DNA of 64,000 nt from Psylliodes chrysocephalus (Eukaryota > Arthropoda > Insecta > Coleoptera > Chrysomelidae): assembly GCA_927349885.1 (NCBI GenBank), contig OV651815.1:65805553-65869552 (forward strand), in the 5' to 3' direction. A model generated the notes under the pieces. The model was not told the DNA's origin. It made no database searches and saw only the letters and a list, made by a program, of their open reading frames with translations. Every line of letters begins with the position of its first letter. The stretch's first letter is position 1. Shown piece by piece: positions 55,775 through 64,000 of the stretch. The position numbers were made by a program, and so were the translations under genes.

Positions 55775-56750
55775 TCATTTAAGTCTTACATGTAGGTTCA
55801 TCCCTAGATATTTGACCGAATCGTGATGCGGAATAACGTCATTGTTTATTCTTATTTGTTTTTGTTCATTTGGTCGAAGAATAAAATCAACATGCACTGA
55901 TTTAGTTTGATTTATTTTTATTTTCCACTTTTTTGTCCATCGATTGATTCCGTTGCAGGTTTCCTGAAGTTTTTCTGAGGTCTCTGTATTAGTTCCGCCA
56001 ACTGCCAATATTGCAGTGTCATCCGCAAATGTTGCTATTTTAACAGATTGTTGTTGAGGGATATCGCTGGTGTAAGTAAAGAACCGGTCCTAGCACACTG
56101 CCTTGTGGGACACCAGCTTTAATTTCTTTCATTTCAGAGTATGCCTCGTCTTACTTTACTCTAAACATTCTTCCCGTTAGATATGATTGTAGAATGTCGA
56201 CATATTGTCTAGGGAGCATTTTTCCAAGTTTCTGTATTAGGCCAGCGTGCCAAACCTTGTCAAATGCTTGGGCTACGTCAAGAAATATAGCTAAGCATAT
56301 ATATTTTTCTTCGTAAGCTTTTTCGATGATATCGGCTATCCTGCGTACTTGATCTATTGTCGAGTGTTTGTTTCTAAAACCAAATTGGTGCGAAATGATT
56401 AGATTTTTATTTTCAATTATTGGTTTTAGTCGTTTTAGCAGTAGTTTTTCAAATAACTTAGATATTATCGGTAACAATGATATAGGTCTATATGATGACA
56501 CTTCATTCAGAGGTTTTCCTGGCTTAGGAATTAGGATAACTTTAGCCATTTTTCACGCATCAGGTATATATTTAAGGTGAAATGCTGCATTAATGAGGTA
56601 TGTCAATTTAACAATAGCCTTTCGTAGTAGTTTTTTCAATATTTCTCCAGTAATAAGGTCATATTCTGGGGCTTTCTGTGAGTTGATGTTTGTCTGAATT
56701 TCTTTCATAACTTCATTGGGAGTAACTAGCTTAATTTCAAGTTGTTCCAA
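55775..56750 (-). pseudogene. Jockey reverse transcriptase
   Basis: In order: KAPEYDLITGEILKKLLRKA, AKVILIPKPGKPLNEVSSYR, PISLLPIISKLFEKLLLKRL, HQFGFRNKHSTIDQVRRIAD, LAIFLDVAQAFDKVWHAGLI (catalytic Asp), VPQGSVLGPVLY, TFADDTAILA (catalytic Asp pair as FADD, ~56015-56045), then WKIKINQTKSVHVDF and VKYLGMNLHVRLK. Frameshifts occur near 56070 and 56150 and a stop near 56550. Full motif set but not translatable. Confidence 0.88.
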
Positions 56751-57064
56751 TTATGGATGGTCTCATTAGGAGTGTCTTGATTTTCATCTAATTGGAACGT
56801 ATTTTGTAGGTGGTTAGCGAAAATATCAGCTTTTTGTTGATTGTCTCTTGCCCATTTGTTATCTGCTATTCTGATTGGAGGACAGTGTTTACAGGAATTT
56901 TTCATCTTTTTAGTTGCCTTCCAGAGTGAATAATCAGTTTCTTTATCATCTGTTAGCCCTACCAGGTATCTGTTGAAGGATTCTTTTTTGTGATTTAGGA
57001 TTTCTCTTCTCAGTCTTTGGGTTGCCCTATTTAATATATTTTTATCTTCTGGTGATCTTGTCAT
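56726..57064 (-). pseudogene. Jockey EN-RT linker
   Basis: RATQRLRREILNHKKESFNR, DYSLWKATKKMKNSCKHCPP, then ADIFANHLQNTFQLDENQDT: the helical linker between endonuclease and RT of Jockey elements, with the usual SLWK-TK block. Confidence 0.8.
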
Positions 57065-57281
57065 CTGCCATTTCTTTCTTAGTTTTTTTTTCTGCTACCA
57101 GTTCTCTTATCTCGACAGGTTAGTTTTTTCCAGCTGTTAACCTTCTTACTTTTGGTGTGTTCCTCCATGCAGCTTGCTGGATTTCAACTATAAACCTTTC
57201 CAGTTCTTCATCTAGCTGTTCTTTTGTTTTTAGTGTTATGGTCAGTTGAATAGTATTTGTTAAGTCCTTTTGAAAAGATTC

Positions 57282-57836
57282 TCAATTAGCTTTCCAATTT
57301 GCTAGGGTCGGTTTGGCTTCTTTTTGAATAACATTATCCCTTAGAGTAAGGATTACTGCAGAATAGTCTGAATCCATATCAAAGTTTTCTTTTACTTGCG
57401 TATAGTTTGGTGAAATTTTCCTCAGAATAAAGAAATTTAAAAGGTCTGGAATCTTATTTGGGTCGGTGGGCCAATAGGTGGGTTTTTCAGAAGATTGGTA
57501 TGTACAACCAAGTTCTGATGCAGCTCGGTGCAATTCTTTTCCTTTGACTGTGGTTAATCTTGAACCCCAGTTTGTGTTTTTGGAGTTGTAATCTCCACCG
57601 ATTATAAATTTGTTATCTAGTTTTTTGAGTACATTGAGATAATTTTCTTTTTTCTGGTTGTATCTTGGTGAGCAATAGATTACATCTATTGTAATTTTGC
57701 CCCCCTTAATGTTAATGGTGCTAATGGTTACCTGATTTTCCCGTTCTTGGATGCCTGGTTCCTCATAGTATAATAATTTCGTATTTGTTGAAATTAACTT
57801 TATTACAGTATTCATAACAATTAATGTTTCTACCAA
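57282..57836 (-). pseudogene. Jockey endonuclease, N-terminally truncated
   Basis: APE-type endonuclease core: IDVIYCSPRYNQKKENYL, FIIGGDYNSKNTNWGSRL, PTYWPTDPNKIPDLLNFFIL and DMDSDYSAVILTL. The catalytic His of the SDH motif reads Tyr (SDYSAV). The first ~70 residues are missing because the element is 5' truncated at ~57840. Confidence 0.82.
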
Positions 57837-57840
57837 ATAA

Positions 57841-58978
57841 TTGAAAGATATGGTTTTAAAACTAGGAACAAATGATAAAAACCATTTATTTGTTAAAAGA
57901 ATTTATAATCAGAGATATCAAAATAGAAGACAACCCAAATAATAAAAAAACAGGAAGAACCAAGAGTGCATTAACTCAAAAAAAATAAATTACCTTTCAA
58001 TTAAAAGTTACAGAAGATCCTCTTATTTTGACTAGAGAAATACAGAGGAAACAAACTGTCATAAGCCGGTAAATAATTTTGAATAAAAATAAATTTCATC
58101 AGTACCTACCATGTTTAATTACTGTAAGATTTATTAGATGACTATTTCGAAAAAAGGGTAACATTTTGTGAATGGGAACATCACAAAAACAAATTCTTCA
58201 AAACAAGGATTTTTCGATTATGTATTATTTGTTAATGACTATTATTATTGAGAATGCAATTCTACATTGTATACAGCCTACGAATCAGGTAACGTGGTCA
58301 GTAACGGCAAGGGGGTTGAAGAATCGAAAATTATATCATTGACCCTTATTACAAAAAAGGTTTCACTTGGCTATTTTTTTATCGAATCATTTACTGTAGT
58401 TAAAATACGTACCATACGGCACCTATCCAATTTAAATTTTAAAAGTACGATAATAATGTTAGTAGTGTCTTCAAATTTTTAAGTTATCAATAAAAACAAA
58501 AATTTGTTAGAAGCTAGTACTTATAGGACTTTATATGGGAGAATCTCTAATTCCATTAGGGTTATTTATTAAAATATAACTATTTAGTGGATTAGATTTT
58601 TGGATAAGTCATTTAACATTTCGAGTAAGATATCCTAGCACTATAGGGCCTTCCTGTATATCAACACACAAAAGTGGTACCTCATAAATTCATAAGTGGT
58701 TTAATCTGAGACATATGTTTATGATAAAATATTCCATTGTATTTTGATTACGTCGATTTTATTTACTTTTTGACATTCATATAGTCAGTCGAGTATTCTA
58801 AAATAAACTATTATGAATGTTTCTCATTGGCGTTACAATGACATTAATAGTAGATAAGGATTCAGGTTGAATTAGAAGAGTTTTTTAACGGATTAATTTT
58901 TTTAGCTATCAGTGCCGGCTTAAGGCAATTAAGGAAATCGAAATAACGAGTAGCCAACATGATGAAATGTCACGAAAA
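57841..58978. other. No gene recognised
   Basis: AT-rich DNA; the 71-codon frame at 58267 has no known motif. Confidence 0.35.
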
Positions 58979-59236
58979 TAGTAGTTTGTGCAACAAAAGA
59001 GGATATGTTGGCCACACTGAACGATTGCGAAGTTTGAGCACGACGTCGTAGGCGGAGTGCTTAATCGTCTGAGTGCTATAGAGATAATCCACTCAAGTTG
59101 TACAGTATATATTTTTTTATATATTTTTTCTATGATCCACTAACGAAAATCTACATATTTAAAAATTTTTTTGGTTATTTAGACAATTAACTAATTGTAA
59201 AATAATTTATGACTTTTGCTAATTTATAAAATAAAA
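58979..59236. mobile_element. Single arm of the 17.5-kb foldback family
   Basis: ATAGTAGTTTGTGCAACAA, then TTGAGCACGACGTCGTAGG, CACTCAAGTTGTACAGTATA and AATTTATAAAATAAA match the arms of 17519-18952; likeness stops near 59236. The inverted partner arm is absent, and a minisatellite begins ~50 bp later. Confidence 0.75.
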
Positions 59237-59286
59237 CTAGAATGAAGATGTATAATGCTTGGCATTCTATATTATTCTCTTTACAG

Positions 59287-60330
59287 TTTAATAGACCCCT
59301 TTACCCCCATTTTTAATCAATTTTTTTTTCAGAACCAATACGCTTTATCCCCTTTTCCTGAAGATTTCAATTTGATACTTTTTTTAATTTTTAAGTTGGG
59401 ATGTTTTTCAATATGTCAACCCCCTTAGTCCCCAATTTTGATTCAGATTTTTTTCAGAATCAATAGGCTTTATTCCCTTATAGATCTTGATTTTTACTAA
59501 AAATTTCATGTTGATATCGTTTTTGGTATTTGATTTCTTTATATTTTTATTTCAGACCCTCTTAACCCCCCATTTTGTATACAATTTTTTTTAAATCAAT
59601 TGTTTTTGTCCCCTTATAGAGCTTGATTTTTGCTCATATTATTTTTCGTTTTTAAGTTATGATTTTTTTATTTCAACCCCCCTTATACCATCCATTTTTA
59701 TTAGGATTTTTTTTTTAATTTAAAGGGATTTTTCTCCTTATAGAGCTTGAGTTTTGCTGAAATCTTCAACCCCTTTTAACCCCCATTTCATTTAGTTAAT
59801 AGGCTTCATCTTCTTATAGAGCTTGATTTTTACTAAACATTTCGTGTTGATATCGCTTTTCGATTTTGATTTACGATTTTTTTTTATAATTTCAACCCCC
59901 TTAACGCTCCATTTTCATTTAGATTTTTTTTTAAAAATCAATAGATTTTGCACTCTAATAGAGCATGTTTTTTCTTAAAATTTCAAGTTAATATCATTTT
60001 TTGTTTTTAAGCTAAGATTATTTCAATATTTTAACCCCCCCATTTTAGTTTACATTTTTTCAGAATTAATAGGATTCTTCTTCTTGTAAAGGTTGATTTT
60101 GACTTTTTGATTTATAATTTTTTTTCAAATCAAAGGTCTTCTACCTCTTATAGAGCTTGATTTATCAAGTTAATATAATTTTTTTTTTTGAGTTAGGCTT
60201 TTTTTAAATATTTCAAACCCCCTTAACCCCCATGTTTATTTTGATTTTTTTTTTAAATCGATAGGCTTCATCCCCTTATAGAGCTTAAGTTTTCCTGAAA
60301 TGTTCAAGTTGATATCATTTTTTTTTTAAC
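59287..60330. repeat. Minisatellite, ~8 units of ~95-180 bp
   Basis: Degenerate units contain, in order, AACCCCCTTAACCCCCATTT, a long T-run, AATCAATAGGCTT, CCCCTTATAGAGCTTGATTT and TTCAAGTTGATATCATTTTT. Unit starts lie near 59297, 59420, 59560, 59675, 59768, 59893, 60032 and 60210. Strong strand asymmetry: one strand is almost all pyrimidine plus A, with C-runs alternating with T-runs. Confidence 0.8.
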
Positions 60331-60739
60331 GGCGACTCAGGAACGGATCTAATTATTTGTATGTTACGCTTTAAAGAGGAAATATACGTATTTAAATATT
60401 TTCAATAATTTCCTTCTTCAATTATTTAATAAATATCACTAAATTTAATTTTAAAGGCAACACTTACGAAATTGATCCGAAATAAATATTCAGACTTGTA
60501 ATCAAAATCGCCATGAAACTATAATATTTCATCTACTATTTTATTTATTTGATTAATACATTGAATATTAAAAATGAATGAAGAATGCTACGAAAAATGC
60601 TTAAACAACTGTTATTAGTATCCTCTTAGCATAAAAAAATTAAATTACTGTGGAATATATTAGTCTGGTTTTAATTTTTAAAGTGATTGAATCATGCAAG
60701 CCTTCTCAACACGTCAAGGTTACATTCCTAGAAAAGGAG

Positions 60740-62392
60740 AATGAGAACAATACCATGTTCCTTTCCAAAATAACTTGAACCAATAGATACATGGTTACAT
60801 CAGAACTATCATCTTCACTTGACGTGTCATTCAGGTTTATAATGCAAGAATGAGCCGAAAATATTCGATGGTTATTTTTAATTTTGGTAACACGGAGAAC
60901 GCAATTGGAGCATAATTCTTGAGATATACCTCCAACAACTTCTCTGATAACATCTAAAATGGTTTCAGACAACGCAGAATTATTTTTTTACCTCCTTTTT
61001 GATATAACTCCAAATTAATTCTATGGCATTTATTGTACATTAAGACGGTGGTAAATGTATTATGGTATGAAGAAATGCCGTAGCCATTTAATCCACAAAA
61101 AGCTAGATTTGAGATTTAAGCCTTTCAATATTTAAAAGATTATTTTTTTCGTATAACTTTTAACCAATTAGAACGTTCAATTTAGTTAAGTTACCTCGTA
61201 TAATTTCGATAATACCTGATTATACATAGAGTAGCTCCACCAATCAAAAATATTTACAATAATTTCATTTCCGTAGTAACCACATCGACAACAATACACT
61301 AACTAACAGGACCGTCAAATTTTGACGTTTATCAATAATTAATAATTGTAATTTTCATTGTACCAATATGTATTTAAATTAATAAATTGTTGATATTTAC
61401 TTAATTTACTCAAAAAATAATCGTATCAAATACAATACGTACTTCAAAATAAATACGGTTATACATCTCAAACTTCCTGCATAATTACAAATCGTGTCAG
61501 TTTGACTGTCAAACTGACACTCTTTATAATTATGCAACAAGTTATCGACAGTATTACTACTGAAAATATTTTTTCAAACTGTAGGTGGATATGATACACA
61601 TATACACAAATTTTGTCCAAAAACGCGGAAACTATCTCTTTTCGAGCTTTCGCTTTTAAAATTTTACTAGTTTGACGAGAGTGGTAAGGGGTTTTATCCA
61701 TTACTATGGCAGCATATGGTGGCAAATTAGGAATTAATTGTTTACCAAACCATTTCTCGGACAAGGTAGATGTCATAATATTGGTGATAATCTGCTGAAC
61801 AACTTAAAATATCCTCTGCTGATAATTAACAAGTAATTCTACACAAAACCGTTTTTATCACCGGAATGGAATATTATAATAATACGTTTTCTTCTATTTG
61901 AAGGAACATTTAGCAGATTGATCACTCCATCCTTTTTTCACAATATCATTAGTGACATACCAAGTCTCATCAAGATACACTATGAATCTATCTTGTCGAG
62001 CTTCATCTACTCTAGTGACGTATTCATTACGTAAAATCATAATTTTTAAGATTCTCTTCTATTTAAGGTAGGATATCTAAATTTCAAAGAATGGTGGTTT
62101 TGTCAGATTTGTAAGGGAAACCGGGAACCAACTTTATTTCATTTTTAATCTTTTGAAAATACGGAACAATATTATTAAAATAAAAATTACTAACCTTTCT
62201 TCAAATATTCTCCATCATGCAGTGATCTAGACCAACTAGAGATCTTTGATTCTGATTTTTTCTTGGAAGACATTCCTGGCTCGTAATAACTTTTCTAATC
62301 GAAGGTTTTGAAATTTTTGTCAAATGTGTAGGTATTCTTTCTATGACACCGTAATTAGATCTATTATTTTCCAATTTTAATTGATGGTACAT
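60740..62392 (-). pseudogene. DDE transposase (IS630/Tc1-like, third acid Glu), broken
   Basis: N-terminus 62392-62201: ERIPTHLTKISKPSIRKVI, a helix-turn-helix. Then RFIVYLDETWYVTNDIVKKG (first Asp, codon 61981-61979), RIIIIFHSGDKNGF, and after a shift EKWFGKQLIPNLPPYAAIVM then DKTPYHSRQTSK (second Asp, 61698-61696). The third motif, NAIELIWSYIKKEVKK (Glu at 61021-61019), lies ~675 bp on, because ~400 bp of foreign sequence separates the parts. The end is SETILDVIREVVGGISQE and INLNDTSSEDDSSD. I know this transposase type from insects, mostly unnamed. TIRs were not identified. Confidence 0.72.
61479..61533. repeat. 55-bp near-perfect palindrome
   Basis: The inner 27 bp GTGTCAGTTTGAC-T-GTCAAACTGACAC (61494-61520) is perfect; the outer CATAATTA..TAATTATG extends it. 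It lies at the edge of the segment that splits the DDE transposase. Confidence 0.85.
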
Positions 62393-62454
62393 ATTTCGAA
62401 TAACTTTTTGAGTTGAGGGTGATATCTACACACCCAAATTTTTGGTTAATATCG

Positions 62455-62515
62455 TCCCCCTTCTCCTCCTCCTCCTTCTCTTCCTCCTCGTCTTCCTCCT
62501 TCAATTCTTCTTTAT
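62455..62515. repeat. Polypyrimidine CTC/CTT tract
   Basis: CCCCCTTCTCCTCCTCCTCC and CTTCCTCCTCGTCTTCCTCC: imperfect trinucleotide microsatellite of ~60 bp. Confidence 0.8.
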
Positions 62516-63137
62516 TCTCAGAAGAAACTTTGATGGGTTCTGCCTAGAATTATATAGGGTCACTTGGGGTAAGAGCGCGTTGTTTGGGGGTATTAAAAAT
62601 CTAAATAACAATATTCTAAATAATAATAATTCAATTTTACTGTGGCACTTACACTTACCTATGTTTACGGAATCAACAAAAAGTTAAAAAATATGTTACC
62701 AAAATTTATTATAAATGCCAATTGTTTGTTTCATTTAATTGTACCACAAACGTTGAAATGGTAATCTTAAAAGTCTCATCTATTTACTAGTAATTAATTA
62801 ATATAAATTTAATTAGCTTTTTTAATAAAGTATTCTCATACAGATTTTATATTTTTTACATTTTCTCACCGAAAATGAAACAGATCGCATATCTTGAACA
62901 CATTTTTTTTTGAAGGGGACATCTTTCGATCATATCCTCAACTATCCTACATCCCTCCCCACCCCTCTGTCACTATTACCAATGAAATTAAAATAGAGAA
63001 AGTACTAAGTGTGACACATCATTGAAAAGGTAATTTTATAAGGAATTTGACAACATAACTAAAAAATACATTAGCATAAAAAAATGATAATTCTTATAGA
63101 AGAAGGTACATTGTAAATTAAAAAAATAATTCAGTTT

Positions 63138-63190
63138 GGCATCTCTCCCATATTGTCTGGGTGAGATGCCCATCTGTGGCGGTACAGATG
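63138..63190. other. Two adjacent hairpins in the pogo 3' region
   Basis: GGCATCTC-T-CCCA / TGGG-T-GAGATGCC (63138-63170, 12 pairs, 7-nt loop) is followed at once by CATCTGT / ACAGATG (63171-63190, 7 pairs, 6-nt loop). Possible transcript structure or terminator-like signal; function unknown. Confidence 0.6.
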
Positions 63191-63257
63191 CCAATGATTA
63201 TAATTGTCTACTTTTTTATAGTTAAGAGCTTTCCACATTGCTGGTAAATGTTCCTGA

Positions 63258-63306
63258 ATCCAGTGCATCCCTCATGCAACCACCGGTTACAATGGATGCA
63301 CTGGAT
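63258..63306. other. 13-bp stem-loop after the pogo ORF end
   Basis: ATCCAGTGCATCC (63258-63270) and GGATGCACTGGAT (63294-63306) are perfectly complementary, with a 23-nt loop. It begins just after the transposase frame ends at 63314 on the minus strand. Confidence 0.75.
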
Positions 63307-63313
63307 CCAAGAA

Positions 63314-64000
63314 TTACTCGTGTGTTGAAAAGTCATCTGAGGTGTCACTTGAATTACTCTCCCTTCTATTTTTGGTTTTCCTGACTATCACCTTTGTTCT
63401 GGAATTGATACCGGAAGGGCCTGCTTCATTTTCTGAAAAAGAAATCTTTGCTTTCTTTACGGGCTTGTTTTCTTTATTGTTGCTTGCCTCTGCTTTCTTC
63501 TTTCTGCTTGTTTCAAGTTTCTTAACTCTTTCTAAATTTTTAGGTGATGTCAGAAGTTGAGCCACTTTACCTCCTCTACTTTTAACATTGCTGATGCTTC
63601 AGATAATGGCGCTACAATGTTAAGCAGCATTCCTGGCGTGTTATTATCTTGAGTATTGTTTTCACCAGTTTGATCTGCTGAACTAGGATGTGACTCATCA
63701 GTGGCTGAAGTTGTAGCAACATTTGACGCTGCTTCCTGTTCGTTTTCCATACGATTAACTTGTCTTTCAGTCTCTAATTAGGTAAATGCATAATCTGGTA
63801 TTTGGCTCGGATCATAAGGACAGATTCCTGTAGATCGGAAAGCAGATACCGCATTATGTACAGACGCCGCTTTTCCCCATGCCTCGTTTAAAAGTTTGCC
63901 GAAATTGAGCCTGGTAAGTCTCCTATCTTTACTTGCTTTGACAAAAAAATAGCAGCCGATTTTAGAGATTTGAAGATAGTGTGTGGTGTGAGGTGGCAAG
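63314..64000 (-). pseudogene. Pogo/Tigger-like DDE transposase C-terminus, partial
   Basis: The frame entering at 64000 reads MPPHTTHYLQISKIGCYFF, RLTRLNFGKLLNEAWGKAAS and VHNAVSAFRSTGICPYDPSQ, then IPDYAFT and a TAA at ~63778. This is the end of the DDE_1 (CENP-B/jerky-like) domain: PPH-T-LQPLD-like start and FR-TGI-P end; the LQPLD block reads LQISK. The same frame continues past the stop with ENEQEAASNVATTSATDESH to ~63590, then a frameshift leads to AQLLTSPKNLERVKKLETSR and a Lys/Ser-rich tail (KKAEASNNKENKPVKKAK) ending at 63314. The N-terminal DNA-binding and first catalytic parts lie outside the window. Confidence 0.78.

Larger units (their letters stand above)
55168..57840 (-). mobile_element. 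Jockey LINE, 5' truncated
   Basis: Read on the minus strand: endonuclease (57836-57282), linker (57064-56726), RT (56750-55775), C-terminal region (55637-55359), 3' UTR and a short A-run near 55168. ORF1 and the endonuclease start are missing. At least four frame breaks. The 3' part matches 36849-37760 and 1350-1425/3236-3424, so the family has at least three copies here. No RNase H, as expected for Jockey. Confidence 0.88.
62558..64000 (-). mobile_element. Pogo/Tigger-type element, 3' part (runs off window)
   Basis: The transposase C-terminus (64000-63314) is followed by ~750 bp to a putative terminus GGGTCACTTGGGGTAAGAGC at 62558 preceded by TATATA. GGGGTAAG-type ends and TA targets fit pogo elements. 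The 5' part lies beyond 64000, so the inverted end cannot be compared. Confidence 0.6.

Noticed and set aside
59287..60330. CRISPR-like array
   Set aside because: Units are degenerate, contiguous and without unique spacers, and the genome is eukaryotic; it is a minisatellite.

Overview
The window looks like intergenic or intronic DNA from a large, AT-rich insect (at least arthropod) genome. The evidence is the mix of elements: Jockey- and I/R1-type LINEs, Ty3/gypsy and BEL/Pao remnants, mariner/Tc1/pogo and hAT transposons, long inverted-repeat elements, and hammerhead-bearing Penelope-type repeats. I cannot name the species; a beetle or other large-genome insect would fit. No bacterial signal (operons, ribosome binding sites, CRISPR) is present. 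I recognise no complete host gene. One 171-bp candidate host exon (36453-36623, minus) and one GC-rich block (30355-30720) are the only likely non-transposon sequences of interest.

Layout. 0.3-3.4 kb: gypsy gag fragment, then an RNase-H-type LINE tail flanked by Jockey pieces. 4.65-5.03 kb: degenerate direct repeats. 5-9.5 kb: AT-rich, nothing coding recognised. 9.7-15.9 kb: a decayed copy of an uncharacterised arthropod gene family, split by a 4.96-kb hAT element with 8-bp target duplications; the hAT itself carries a nested 1.96-kb CCCAGC-terminated element. 16.6-21.0 kb: five inverted-repeat elements in a row, one of which has been entered by a hammerhead-bearing Penelope-type element. 21.7-22.3 kb: YqaJ-nuclease-like pseudogene. 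24.3-30.0 kb: a full-length, open I-type LINE with both ORFs, a matching Inr/DPE promoter, a poly(A) tail and a perfect 13-bp target duplication. 31-34.3 kb: a MITE nested in a MITE and an interrupted mariner. 34.5-38.5 kb: LINE tails, a hAT MITE and the candidate exon. 39.4-43.4 kb: a deleted mariner and a Tc1/mariner-like element with a likely intron. 43.65-44.04 kb: BEL/Pao remnant.

45.2-54.3 kb (minus strand): one Ty3/gypsy element (3' LTR, polypurine tract, integrase, RNase H, RT), broken by a second CCCAGC element and by a 1.97-kb hammerhead-bearing foldback element. Its 5' half is lost next to a nearly open hAT transposase. 55.2-57.8 kb: 5'-truncated Jockey. 59.0-60.3 kb: an arm of the 17.5-kb foldback family and a ~125-bp minisatellite. 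60.7-64 kb: a broken DDE transposase and the 3' end of a pogo/Tigger-type element running off the window.

The most interesting part is the pair of hammerhead-type elements (19158-19805 and 49788-51761). Each has inverted arms with a hammerhead-like core in each arm, and each is flanked by an exact 12-bp target duplication. In one case the opposite arm of the host foldback keeps the uninterrupted target site, so the insertion can be read within the window. All assignments are from reading the sequence and recalled family knowledge; no database search was run.
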